Shown: positions 1 to 10,625 of the stretch, in pieces
Numbering within the stretch: the first letter of the stretch is position 1
How the letters are laid out: each line of letters starts with the position of its first letter
NCBI RefSeq assembly: GCF_000340215.1
Contig: NW_006921537.1
Location: 1,019,011-1,083,010 of the forward strand
Length of the DNA stretch: 64,000 nucleotides
From: Pseudocercospora fijiensis CIRAD86
Lineage: Eukaryota; Ascomycota; Dothideomycetes; Mycosphaerellales; Mycosphaerellaceae
Direction: 5' to 3'
Program-made: the position numbers and the translations under genes
The notes under the pieces: model-generated
What the model saw: the letters and a program-made list of their open reading frames with translations, nothing else
Told to the model about the DNA's origin: nothing
The model's database searches: none

Positions 1-713
1 CTCTTCGTCTGTTTTCGAAGAATCGAAATAGCCGTCTGCGATTCGATCGAGGAGCGGGAAATAGGAAGTCGCGTTTTCTTCTGCTGCTGTTTCTCTGGAC
101 CTTGATCAGTTCTGGCCTGAAAGCTTGGAAGGACACGTCTTACAGCAGTTCTACAAGATATGGAGGCGCATCAAAAGCCGTCCGTAAAGCAACATTGACG
201 GATGGTGCTGCTTTGGCAGAAGCGAGCAAGCCAAATAGGGCAGCTGCTTGGTATATTGTGTTTCTGGCCATATTGGCCTTATGGAAAGCTGGCAATCCAA
301 GCAGAAATGTTTAGCAAGACATCGCAAGAAGCCAGGTGTTGTTCAGATCGGAATCCTCATGAAACCGAGCTTTGCTCTGAGCAATTAATTCTTTGCACGA
401 AAGATGTCTCGTCTGTTGCGCAATCACAAGCCAATCAGTAAATGTCCAAAACAATGGAGGATGGCACGTTCTTGTGCATTAACAGGTAGGGAGACAGGAA
501 GAGCCTCGGCGTCATCTCCATGAAGCAAGTGCGGCGCGAGTGAGGTACATGTAAGATACATTGCACAGGGTCATTTCATTAAAGCACAATCAATGTCTAT
601 TTCGTCGTTCGCGTGAGCGTCTACTAGGTAGGTAGTATAAATTCCTTCAACGAACCCTTATACAAGACTCGGGAAGTATCGCATCGCATCTGGCAGAATC
701 ACCAATGTCTCCC
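1..713. other. No gene recognised at the left edge
   Basis: Short open frames exist on both strands, but none shows a recognisable domain, a consistent splice structure or a convincing start. The segment lies beyond the 3' end of the arginase gene and may hold its 3' UTR. Confidence 0.5.
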
Positions 714-1743
714 TCAGAGAAGTGTGTCACCCAGCGCACACCTCACAATGCTGACTCCCGCCCTCACAGTCTGCTCTGCTCCATCCTCCTCGAGGCTTGG
801 GTTGACCTCCACCAGATCCAGCGCGATCAAGTTGCCCGTCTCATGCACAGACTCTGCAATGAAGTCGCCTTCTCGCAGCGTCAAGCCACCACGAACGGCA
901 GTGCCGGTTGAAGGAGCCCACATTGGATCAAGTGCGTCAATGTCGAACGAGAGATGGATAGGTGTGTCTCGTCCAATCCAACCGAGAGCCATGTCCATAA
1001 CTTTGCCGATGCCATAGCGGTCGATGTCGTGCATGGAGAAAGCCTTGATGTTGTTGTCGCGCAGGATCTTCTTCTCAGGTCGGTCCACATCTCTTAGACC
1101 GATGTAGACGAGCTTGGAGCAGGAAATGAGCTGGTCTTCCTTGAGCCAGCCGAATGGCTGATCCGGCTTTTCTGATGCGAGGCCTGTGAGGAAGGCGACG
1201 GGCATGCCATGAATGTTTCCTGAATCGCTTGTCTCTGGAGTATTGATATCCGCATGCGCATCCACCCAGATCACAGCGATGTCGCGTCCTAGTCGCTCTC
1301 GCATGGCTCTGGCAGTGCCTGAGATGGTGCCAATAGCGATGCTGTGGTCTCCGCCCAAGGTGAGGACGAAGCGACCGTCTCGTGCGTGGTCGTAGACTTG
1401 TGTGCTCAACTTCTTCGTGACTGCGCTAACCGCTCTTGGCTTCTTCATATTGCGGTAATCTGGGTCGTCGTCTGGCATGAGCTCGCCATATGCATGCACC
1501 TTGCCATCGTACTTGATATCGTATTCGAGTTCATCGGAGAGTTGGTCGACCAGGCCTGATTCTATCAGGGCCATGGGCGCCGCGTCGGTTCCTGGTTTGC
1601 ACTACATTCCCAGCTCCTCAGCCTTCAATTGCAGCCACTCGAGGCGTTCGATGACTTACTTGTCCGCCGCTGAAGCCTACCGCAACGAGGCCCAGCTCGT
1701 TCGGCTTCGAGAGAAATTTAGGTTGAATAGTCGGTGCGTCCAT
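714..1743 (-). CDS. Arginase (L-arginine to ornithine and urea)
   Basis: Binuclear-manganese hydrolase of arginine catabolism, expected in the cytosol. There are two exons, 1743-1660 and 1601-714, separated by a 58-nt intron (donor GTAAGT, acceptor TAG). The product is 323 aa, the normal length for fungal arginases (CAR1/agaA type). Exon 1 encodes the N-terminus, starting MDAPTIQPKFL and ending GFSGGQ; exon 2 continues CKPGTDAAPMALIESGL. All metal-binding motifs are present: GGDHS, DAHADINTP and SFDIDALDP, plus the NIHGMP loop that contacts substrate. The C-terminal ALDLVEVNP block is intact. The start was chosen because the family N-terminus begins there, and a large in-frame upstream extension has no family similarity. 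No sign of damage. Confidence 0.95.
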
Positions 1744-2606
1744 TTTACGATCTCGAAGGATAGGGCGTTTGATGATGTATCTTAGGTGTACTGATACCGA
1801 ATAGTCGAATCCTTTTGTCTGTGAGCTTGTTACCGAATGCGTGGCCGAACTGTTCTTCAATGAAACGTGAAGCTGGAATGAGGAGAACAAGGAAACATTG
1901 GGAATTTGACTTCCTTATGAACAGGGCGGCAGACTTCCCGTGTCAGCTCTGACCGCTGCACAGAGACTTACGTATCGAGTTTTGGTTGAGCGTTGATACT
2001 ATTCCCCTAAGTGCAAGTGTTTCGAGTATACCTGTACTTAGGGGAAATGTGTTGTGGACAGCGACCGTGAAGCGCAGGAGGTACCGGGTGGCCGTGTTTA
2101 GCCGACTAGCGCGAAAAAGTCCGTGCCCGATGATCCATGTGATCTCGTGGCATGACCCGCATGTGCATGTGAAGGATGAACCTCAACCTGACAACATGAG
2201 ATGGTGCTTGTGCTGCTACAAAGATCGACGAGACGCGATCGAATATCGTGGGGGACGAGACTGATGAAGTGGGACAAGCCGTAACGGTCCGGATCGCATT
2301 CTTGATGATAATAGCATGGTTCTGGATACATCGATTCCAATCTGAAGGGCATTGACACTAGTTGAGGATTGCAAAATGAAACTGTGTTGACCATTACCAA
2401 GTCTTGCACTCTGATGGTGAAAGGATCATTGTTTTCCAGCTTGGTTTCTAGCTTTGACGATTCTCTTGTAAAAAAATCCACGTGTGCTTTGCATTTGCTC
2501 TGGAACCAATGGTGCGCAATTTGACATTACCGAGAATATCTCTCACCTGAGTGGGCCGAAAGCAGCGCGTATCATATCTCGTTGAATTCATAATTATCGC
2601 AGCCCA
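1744..2606. other. Arginase upstream region, no further gene seen
   Basis: This holds the arginase promoter and about 0.8 kb without recognisable coding potential. A minus-strand open frame at 2098-2481 has no domain and is probably chance. Near 1995-2045 there are two copies of a CTAAGT/ACTTAGGGG-like inverted motif (CCCCTAAGTG and ACTTAGGGGAAA) about 30 nt apart; no function is assigned. Confidence 0.4.
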
Positions 2607-2831
2607 CTATCTGAGGTATTTCTTGTAGTTCGGGGCGCTTTGTATGCCGTGGACAGCTCGCGCATGGCGAATCAAAGCATCTCCTCGAGCAAAGCCTTTG
2701 ATGCCGTGGGACCATCTGTCAACAGGGCAGAGGAACGGAAATGTTGGTTCATGATGTGGCACGTGAGTGTCCGCCGGTGTAGGTCCTTCGGGTAAGCGAA
2801 AGTCCGAGTGCATATCTGCCACGAGCTCCAT
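2607..2831 (-). pseudogene. Degenerate C2H2 zinc-finger-like fragment
   Basis: The frame encodes about 74 aa ending YKKYLR. It contains a stretch reading CPVDRW, then GFARGDALIRHARAVHG. This resembles fungal C2H2 fingers in which a CP-x-C pair is followed by F-x5-L-x2-H-x4-H, but the second cysteine position is occupied by tryptophan. Upstream, the same frame stays open to about 2883 and then meets TAG, with no clear start. It lies just beyond the 3' end of MRM2 on the same strand. It could be the last exon of an unrecognised gene or a relic; the lost zinc ligand favours a relic. Confidence 0.3.
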
Positions 2832-3141
2832 GAGCAGTGTAAGAAGTACGTGAAGCTCGAGAAGCTTGAGACACCGCTACTTGTAGATCTGTGATGCGCG
2901 TGCCCTCGCCGAATGTTTGGGCCAGATGGAGATCAGGCTGAGGAGACTAAAGTCGAAGTGTTCAGATTGGATGTTGAGCTGACTTCTTGCTGTGGAATGC
3001 CACGGCGGTCCGGCGAAGTCAACAATGCTGGGTTGACGAAAGCCCTTTGGGGTATTTTTGGCTCGATGTGCTCCTGGAACAGCACTGCCAGCAAGTTTCG
3101 CGGCCTACTGAGGGCCGGTGTTCAAGCAAGCAGTCCTTAGA

Positions 3142-4250
3142 TCACGGATCGCCAAGTACGGCTTCACGTTGGACGCCAGCTTTACGCTTAAGGCCAACAA
3201 GGTAAGCCTCACGGCTTTCCTTGCGCGAAGAATCGGGCTTGATGCGATGGACCTTCTCAAAGAGCTTCTTCAAGCGCAGCTCCAGAGCATGGTCTTCAGC
3301 ACCAGTATAGAATTTGCAAAGAAAGTTCCCTCCGCTCGCCAAGGTATCAAAGCAGAACGTCAGAGCAGACATGCACAGATCCTGACATCTCATCAGTCCG
3401 GATCGGATTTGTAGAAGTCGTCTCTTCAACTACTCACCATGCTCCCTCCATGATCCCGCGCCACAATGCCACTGGTGTTCATGAGCCTGTTATATGGGTT
3501 AGAAACGCTGCGTACCCATGTAGAGGTCACCAAGGGCCAAGGTTCTGACATATCGCTTAAGACAACCTGCACGACTCTGCCCTCGGCGAGATCAAGTTGT
3601 GCCTGGGTCATGCCTCCTTTAGGTATCTCCTTGAGCTTCCTCTCCTCTTCAGCAGCATGTTTTTCGAACTCGAGGATGCTTTGATTTGCCGAGCTCAGAT
3701 CGTCCTCCGTGACATCCCCTTCCGTAATATTCTTCCGTCTTACTCTGCCTCGATCTGGGTCGCTGACGAACTTTCGCACCTCTTCTCGGATTTCTGGGCT
3801 CAAGAAATTGCCTTGTAGCGCGTTGACGCCTCGCGGAGGTTGGGCAGGAATAATGTCAATGCCCACCACACGTCCTCCCGGGCTTACTCTATTGACTGCA
3901 ACCTGGCTCCAACTCCCAGGCGCAAAGCCTAAGTCGACCACGGTATCGCCTTTGTGGAAAAGGCGGTATTTCTCATTAATCTCCAGGAGCTTGAAGGCTG
4001 CTCGAGACTTCAGGCCCGCGACCTTGGCTTCTCTTGAGTAGGCATCCTTTCCCTGGCGTGCTTTCCATCGTGTCGAAGACGAGCCTGATGCGAGGCAATG
4101 CTGCTGGTCGTGGCGTCCAGGTCTAATCCATGTGTATGTCGAGCATATTGGCGACAGAAGAGTCGATGCCGGTAAGCTCGAGATCCGGCTATAATATTTC
4201 GGATTCCTGCATAGATTGGCGAGTGCTTGCTCCGTTCTCCTTGCAAGCAT
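3142..4250 (-). CDS. MRM2: Mitochondrial rRNA 2'-O-methyltransferase (FtsJ/RrmJ family)
   Basis: SAM-dependent methyltransferase predicted to 2'-O-methylate a uridine of mitochondrial large-subunit rRNA. Two exons (4250-3438 and 3381-3142) with a 56-nt intron (donor GTGAGT, acceptor CAG) give 350 aa. The N-terminus (MLARRTEQALANLCRN) is basic and Ser/Arg-rich like a mitochondrial presequence. The FtsJ core follows: SRAAFKLLEI (Lys87), DLGFAPGSWSQVA (SAM loop), VVLSDMSEPW (Asp233), GGNFLCKFYTG (Lys294) and RKESREAYLVG (Glu329). These complete the K-D-K-E catalytic tetrad. An insertion of roughly 60 residues between the SAM loop and the Asp233 strand is typical of fungal members. Intact. Confidence 0.93.
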
Positions 4251-4365
4251 CGCCAGCTCACCGGCCTTTACAAGTCGATGGCGCTATGCAATAATGCAAA
4301 TAACATGGAAGACCGCTTCGCTGTGTTCGCAAAGAAAGAAACAAATTTCATATTCACAGCCATTG

Positions 4366-4381
4366 TCACGTGATCACGTGA
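4366..4381. promoter_or_regulatory. Perfect 16-bp palindrome with two CACGTG E-boxes
   Basis: The sequence TCACGTGATCACGTGA is its own reverse complement and contains two CACGTG cores 8 bp apart. It lies in the 673-bp region between the divergent MRM2 (start 4250) and MFS transporter (start 4924) genes. CACGTG is the core of bHLH factors of the Cbf1/Pho4/SREBP type. Which gene it serves cannot be told from sequence; it is nearer MRM2. Confidence 0.5.
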
Positions 4382-4923
4382 TCAGATCATTCGCCAAGAC
4401 GCGAACGCGAAAGCTGCGATAGGCGCTCCATTGCTCCTTCTTTCATTTGCGATCAGAAATATCCCCGTGCGACTGAAAGTATTGGATGTACGTGCTGACA
4501 ATGACGTGAGGCAATCGTGCATCACCCTCAATGCGCCATGACATACCGGAACGCGGTGCCCTGACCGCAAGACGGCAGTGGGCCTACAGAGATGGAGACG
4601 ACGATGAGCTTCAACTCCCGCGTTGACGGACACTGTCTGACGGTTCGGTCAAAGGCCTATTCTGGACTGCTGTCAATCATCGAGACCGACGACGCTACAA
4701 CAGTTGCAACGATGATTGCAGGCAGAATATCGGTGTGGGTGAACCGAAGTTGTCCCTCACTCCATGCACCCAAGGATGCGGACATGCAGGTCCATATGCA
4801 CCTTCAATACAAGGACTATCACGTTTTTCATCTCGAAATACCCACTGCTTCGCGCGATCCTCCAGTTGGCCTGTAACCTGTTGCACAATCTTTTCTGCCA
4901 AGTCGCTCTCTGGTGTGCAAGGA

Positions 4924-6659
4924 ATGGCGGCTGTTCCTCTGTCAACGCTTCAGTCTAAGCCTTCGGCTATCACCAGCACTGAGCCCGTGGACGAAGACGC
5001 GGAAGCTCGAGACTTTGACATCACCAGTATCAAATCTGATCACGATGATCAGGACCCGCTGCTCGAGAGCGATGTTGAGGGAAAAGCCAAGGATGATAAC
5101 CAATGCAGAGAAGGAGTTTCAAGCACGAAAAGAGCCTGGCGTAGACCAGCGGTATGCAAAGCACAGCATCACAAGTGAGGACAATCCATTTTGACAACCA
5201 TTAGATGTACTGGCTAGTCCCAGTGTATTTGCTCTACACCCTCGGCTACGGAGGCATATGGGTGCCCAAGCTCGACCTTATTTACGATCTTACGTGCCGT
5301 GCCTACTGCATCGACCATCAATGCAAGGCAGCATCGAACGCCGTGACAAGCAGCCTCCTTCATGCAAGAAATGATAGGTGCCGTGCTCCTGAGATACAAG
5401 GTCTCGCCGCGGAGTTTGTGATGGGCTGCAATCTGCTTGGGGGAGTAATGTCAATATTTACTTGTCCTAAGTTTGGGCAAGCTTCCGACCTGTATGGGAG
5501 AACGAGGATTCTGGCGATCGGAGGGTCGGGCATGCTGGTCAACTGCATCTTGACCATTCTCGTGGCGACTTTCCCCGAAACATTTCCACTGCCATGGCTC
5601 TATGCGACATACATTCTCGAGTCAGTTCTTGGTCCCTACGCCTCAATCATGGCTATTGTCAACTCCTATGCCGCAGATATCACAACGCCACAACAAAGGA
5701 ATGTAGCATTTGGATACCTGCAAGGCTGTCTCTATGCGGGGGTTGCTGCTGGCCCATTACTTGCCGCCGGTATCGTCCAGCTCACCGGTAGTGTCGTCCT
5801 AGTCTTCTGGCTCGCGCTGTTCGGCGTAGTCATCTTCATGTTCTGTATGGCTTTCGTGGTTCCAGAGTCCATGACTGAGCATCAAAGAACAGCCGCACGT
5901 GACGCGTATGAAAAACGGAGAGCACACAGTCATGGTCGCTCATGGTACGCTCGACTCAAGCCTCAGAGCTTACTGGCATCTTTGAGGACGCTCTGGCCAA
6001 ATGGGACTGGCACGTCACCAATTCTACGGCGGAACCTGGTTCTACTTGCGACCATCGATACCACCTTAGAAGGCATTGTTCGGAGCTCATTTAGCATCAT
6101 AGTATATATTTCCATACTGCGCTTTGGCTGGGACACATCGGCAAAGTCTGTTTTCATGGGTGCAATCAACATTGTGCGCGCTGCAGGTCTGGTGCTCCTG
6201 CTACCACTTATCACCTGGTACTTCAAGCGGAAAAGCGGTAAAGGACCACGACCGCCGACTGGCCGTGGCTGCGACAACTTCGATCTTGGTCTCATTCGTT
6301 GCGGGGCGATTTTGAATTGTCTGGGTTGGACAGGTTACGCTATGGCAACGTCACCGATTCTCTTTGTGATATCCGGCATTTTCATCGCGCTCGCAGGGAT
6401 CGGAAGACCGGTTGTACAATCCTCGCTGACCAAACACGTTCCCTCAACCCAGACTGGTCTTTTGATGGGGGCGACTGCGCTATTGTATGGACTAATGAGG
6501 GTTTTATCGCCTATCTTGATGAACGGATTCTACACAGCTACTGTGGGTGTTATGCCTGGAGCCACCTTCGCATGCTTGGGAGCAGTCTGCGCCCTGTTGT
6601 CTGCACTTGCATTTCTGCTCAGACCAGGAGTCTTCCTTGATGAGACAGAGTTGCAATGA
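4924..6659 (+). CDS. MFS transporter, first gene of the candidate cluster
   Basis: Major facilitator superfamily permease, probably exporting a small molecule across the plasma membrane. Two exons (4924-5151, 5205-6659) with a 53-nt intron (donor GTATGC, acceptor TTAG) give 560 aa. The first ~75 residues form an acidic cytosolic tail (DDQDPLLESDVEGKA). The membrane domain begins YWLVPVYLLYTLGYGG. A motif-A-like loop (FGQASDLYGRTRIL) follows the second hydrophobic segment, and several further hydrophobic helices follow, with a basic central loop near RTAARDAYEKRRAHSH. It resembles fungal DHA1/TetA-like transporters. It sits next to the methyltransferase gene in tail-to-tail orientation, only 65 nt apart. 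The substrate is not predictable; export of the cluster product is inference. Confidence 0.88.
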
Positions 6660-6724
6660 TCGATGCATTGTGGTCTATTCAGTATTCTAGCTCTGAGAAC
6701 ATCACTCAACGCTGCGGTCGAGTA

Positions 6725-8332
6725 TCAACATGCTTTCTGAAGGAGATACACGGCCCCATCATCACGCTCATTCTGCCATTCGTTCGTCACAGCAAGACCG
6801 GCATCACGAAAGAGCAGTCTCAACTCGGCCCGGCTGTATTTATACGACTGGCTGAGGAAAATATGCTCTCCCCTCGCAATCTTGATTGTCTCCTTCAACT
6901 CTGGACTATAGGAGGACGGGATTTCGAACGCCAAGGCTTTGCTGGCTTTGACAAATCGCTGTAGGCCAGCACGATCAGCATTACTTGCTAGCTCTTGCGC
7001 GCATGAGGACCTGACTTACGATATGTCTTTTTCGCAGATTGTCCCAGCGAGCGATGTACTCCCAGTCTCGGGCATCCTGCAATGCTAATGCGGCGCTGCC
7101 GCCAAGTATCTTTCCTGCATTTCGAATCCCGTTCTGAGCATATTTGCGCCAGTGGGTGGATTGCGATCCGTATGCGGCTGCCAGACGTTCTTGGTCTTGG
7201 CAGCTGTCGATGCCTATGAGTATGCAATCCCCAGGACCAAGCGCCGCGACGTGCACGAAATTGCGCAGCAGAGCGACAGCCGCTTCGGGTTCGAAGTTGG
7301 TGAATGATGAACCTAGCCAAAGTAGGCACTTCCGCTGCTCTCTTCCGCTGCATGCAGGATCACGCGTCTGCTGGGAAGCAAGTTGATCTTGCAGAGCCTG
7401 AAGGGCCTCTACGTACGGAGCGCATATCCCGTGGACAGCGATTTTGTCCTTTCCCGAAGGCTGGTGCGGAGATTCTTTGTGGTTGCACAAAAATGACTTA
7501 CTAGCCACTGCATTCGCCAATCGAGCGCAGAGGTCATGATATTGCAAGTCCACCTGCGTGAATCTCGTCAGTTTCATCAACATGAAGCCACTGTGCCAGG
7601 ATTCAACGTACAGCACAGTAACTTGCTGTGAATATGTTATGGGTGGTCGGCAGAGCGTTGATTTGGCGATGCATGGATTCGAGGAGGACGAGGGCTTTGT
7701 CTGGTCGTCTGAAACTAGTCAGTCTGCCCTTGGACTGTACGAAGTGATCACTCCTACCCTGCTCCAAGATCAACCACATTCAAGTGAGCCAAGTCGCCAT
7801 CTTTCACTGGAACAGCATCAAAGCCGCGTGCAGAGTCTTGCCTGGTACGTTTCTGGTGCGGAATGCTAGACGCATCGAGAACTTCTGAGGCCTGCAAAAG
7901 TCATTACGATGCCAATGCTTGCCAGTTGGTAAGTAGCACTCACGATTTCGTCTACATTATCGCGCAAGATCGTGATCTCCTCACGATACAGATAATATCC
8001 ATCACTGTGCGTAATAGCATCGTACAATCGGATGCCATCGCCTTCGTAAAGTACAGCTGATCTCAGACGTCAGGAATCGCCCTAAGAAGGAACTTATGGC
8101 CTACTGTACAAATGGGAAGGCTCTTCGACCAATTTAATCGGCCTCCGTTCTCGTCGATTATCCAATTCTGCTCGTTCTGCGTGAAACTACGGATTATCTG
8201 GTGTCGGACTGCTGTATCGTGGTCACGAGGCCTCTGGTCGCGCAAATTCAATACGTCGACCGGAGTAGCTGTTGGTCTATTGGGACATGGTGAAAAGTAC
8301 TTGGAAGCGTACCAGGCGCTAGAGGCTGGCAC
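6725..8332 (-). CDS. EgtD/EasF-type SAM-dependent amino-acid N-methyltransferase
   Basis: Member of the histidine-specific methyltransferase fold family (ergothioneine EgtD/Egt1 N-terminal domain; ergot-alkaloid EasF), which methylates alpha-amino groups. Six exons were reconstructed: 8332-8110, 8056-7944, 7891-7758, 7708-7612, 7553-7020 and 6958-6725, with introns of 53, 52, 49, 58 and 61 nt. Phase closes to 444 aa. Landmarks: KSLPISVLYEGDGIRLYDAI and GYYLYREEI (residues ~70-100, the LYDE-G-LF/YY region), VVDLGAG (~151-157, SAM loop), SYCAVDLQ (acidic strand end), GIDSCQD and SQSYKYS near the C-terminus. The E-x-S pair that holds the histidine ring in EgtD reads S-Q-S here (Ser403), so histidine is an unlikely substrate. 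The gene diverges from the decarboxylase gene across a 538-bp shared promoter. The start at 8332 is the best ATG but not certain. Confidence 0.82.
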
Positions 8333-8441
8333 GAAGCTTCAGCAGCGAAGGACGGATTGTTTCAGTCGAGAGACAGTGTCGCTCGTCTCATGACTGCGGG
8401 ATTTTGCTCGTCTCCCGATGCAGGCACGCAATGTGAGTAAC

Positions 8442-8472
8442 AGCACACCGCCCATAGGCTGTGTGGTGTGCT
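8442..8472. promoter_or_regulatory. Inverted repeat in the bidirectional cluster promoter
   Basis: Perfect 8-bp arms, AGCACACC (8442-8449) and GGTGTGCT (8465-8472), are separated by 15 bp. A GCC/GGC pair inside extends the symmetry. It lies within the 538-bp region between the divergent N-methyltransferase (start 8332) and decarboxylase (start 8871). This is a plausible site for a dimeric pathway regulator, but no such regulator gene is seen in the cluster. Confidence 0.35.
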
Positions 8473-8870
8473 CGTTAAGCTGTGATTGAGAAATAAAGAA
8501 ACGGCACTTGCCAGCACTGGCATAAGAATTTATTCGCCGACGAAGAACCCTCGCGTCGGCCCGTCCCCACCCAGCTACACTTCAGCAGGGTATAGACGAT
8601 CCCGGCCTGGACTAATGGTGCATCACATCAGGCTTCATTGCACTCGAGCTCTATTTCCATCACTTTTCGAGTCATGCCATTGCTACAGGCTCGTATGGTA
8701 TACGAGTGGCCGATACGCAAGAGCCATGTCGATATTCCGCAACGGCCCCGAATTCAGCGGGGCATCGTCGAATCTGCGTGAAGTTGAACTCAGCAACTCG
8801 TGATCACGTTCGGATTTTGTATTGTCTAGACCAGGAAGCGCCACGACTGAACGCGTCTCGCACCGTGATC

Positions 8871-10603
8871 ATGGAGAAGAGTCGGCGGCATGACTGTATA
8901 CCTGCTACAGGTCTTACTGCTCAAGCAGCCAGCGAGCTTATCAGACGACATCTCGCGTCGGATGCTGAGCCTGCTCTCAATCTAGCGGGCTACCACAATA
9001 CTTTCATGGAGCGGGAGATTGAAGACATCATGTTTGAACATCTGGTCTGTACGTTTCCGTCACGTGTATCAAGCAATCTCACTGACATTTGATAGCCGAA
9101 GAATATCACACATCACGAGGCATATCCGGCATCGAATGAGATTGAACGTGACTGTGTGACCATGATTGCGGAGCTGTTCAACTCACCTGTCGATTGCAAC
9201 GGGCTCACAGCTGTGGGCACTTCTACCGTCGGCTCCAGCGAGGCAATCATACTTGCTGTACTGGCAGCGAAGCGACGATGGGAAGGCGAGTCTGTGTTTG
9301 CCACAGGTCGGAGAAACCGCTGATGGTGAACACACAGAGAAGCGCCTTACTCAAAGAAAGTCGACAAACGCGCCGAATATGATTGCGAGCTCATTGGCCC
9401 ACGTGTGTTGGCAGAAAGCAGCTCTGTACCTGGGGATCGAGCTACGATTCTGTGGAATTTCTGAAAATACTCTCGCGATGGAGCCGCATAGAGCAATCGA
9501 GCTCGTAGATGAGAACACCATTTTAATTGGTGCTGTCCTCGGTTCATCATTGACGGGCACATATGATGACGTCCAGTGCTTGAACGACTTGCTGATGGAG
9601 AAGAATCACGCCACTGGTTTGGACATCATGATCCATGTTGACGCTGCTTCGGGAGGTTTTGTGGCGCCGTTTCTCGTTCCTGAGCTCGAATGGGATTTCA
9701 GACTTCCCCTCGTTAGCTCGATCAACGTTTCTGGTCACAAATGTAAGCTGTCCGTAACCATTGATGGACCGGGACCAGACTAATTTTGGTAGATGGGTGA
9801 GCGCTCAATACAATGCATTGATTCCAACGTCACTGACGATCGCACAAGCCTCACTTATGCTTCGGTCGGCTGGGCCTTGTGGCGATCGAAAGAGCTTCTA
9901 CCTCAAGATCTACTTTTCACTGTCGACTACTGTGGTGCCTCTCACATGGTGTCGTTTACGTTGAACTTTTCGAAGTCCGCAGTGAACGTCATTGGCCAGT
10001 ACTATCAGCTGATGAGACTCGGTTCGTTTGAGATCTCAATCGTAGAGTACCTGGGAAGCTCATTTGTTTATAGGAAAAGCCGGCTATGAGGCAACTATGC
10101 GCCGTCTAGCAAATACAGCAGAAAAAATCGCGCAAGGCATTGGAGCCATCCAAGATGGCGCTTGTTTCCGTGTCTTGAGCAAGAACGACAAGCGTGGCCT
10201 TCCAGTCGTTCTCTGGTGCTTGAAGAAAAGAAATTGTCGTGATGGTGAGTTCCACGATTGTGCCGGTATTCGTTGCTACTAATTTGAAGCTAGAGTACAC
10301 GATTGCTCGTCAGCTGCGAACCAAAGGTTGGATCATACCAGGTATTTATCCATGTCCGAAGCTAGAGTGCGTTTGCTAACCTCATTAAGCGTACGAAGTG
10401 AACACTTCTACAACTTCTTTCACTGTCATGCGGGTCATTGTCCGTACTGACCTCACTGAAGAGCGCTGCACTTCATTTCTTTCTGATCTCAGCGATGTAA
10501 GTGTAGCTCAGCTTAGGACTTTACAGCTTACGCTAACACTGGCCAGGTCGTGCTAAGCTTGGAAGCAGAAAGCGTGGGAGATATGGAGGCTGCTAGACTA
10601 TAG
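8871..10603 (+). CDS. Glutamate-decarboxylase-type PLP decarboxylase
   Basis: Group II pyridoxal-phosphate decarboxylase, predicted to remove CO2 from an amino acid. Nine exons: 8871-9044, 9096-9293, 9340-9742, 9793-9796, 9849-10021, 10074-10244, 10294-10341, 10390-10496, 10547-10603; introns 46-52 nt. The total is 444 aa. Landmarks: NLAGYHNTFMEREIEDIM (GAD N-terminal block), GTSTVGSSEAI (phosphate loop), HVDAASGGF (Asp225 contacts the pyridine nitrogen), INVSGHK with Lys258 as Schiff-base lysine, then YGLTYASVGWALWR. The YG of the HKYG motif is spelled through a 4-nt exon. No C-terminal calmodulin tail. The first donor is a weak GTCTGT. The start MEKSRRHDC was chosen near the family N-terminus; the frame is open further upstream. 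Within the cluster the substrate may be a modified amino acid rather than glutamate; this is inference. Confidence 0.85.
9793..9796 (+). other. Four-nucleotide micro-exon (ATGG) of the decarboxylase gene
   Basis: Exon 3 ends after the catalytic lysine codon plus one T. A 50-nt GT-AG intron (GTAAGC, branch-like CTAAT, TAG) ends at 9792. Four bases follow, then a 52-nt intron (GTGAGC, branch-like CTGAC, AAG) starts at 9797. Joining T + ATGG + C gives TAT GGC, i.e. Tyr-Gly, restoring the invariant HKYG motif and the downstream frame. Treating the whole 9743-9848 as one intron does not close the frame from the strong GTAAGC donor. Confidence 0.75.
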
Positions 10604-10625
10604 ACTGCTAGATCGCATGGGAAGC

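Noticed and set aside
7480..7530. Extra intron in the EgtD-like gene after ARLANAVA
   Set aside because: A GTAAGT is present, but the nearest acceptor in phase would make an intron of only 27 nt; the frame reads through without a stop.
8871..10603. Decarboxylase as ordinary housekeeping glutamate decarboxylase of the GABA shunt
   Set aside because: Not excluded, but its tight placement between the methyltransferase and the amine oxidase, the nine-exon structure and the lack of the C-terminal regulatory tail favour a pathway-specific copy.
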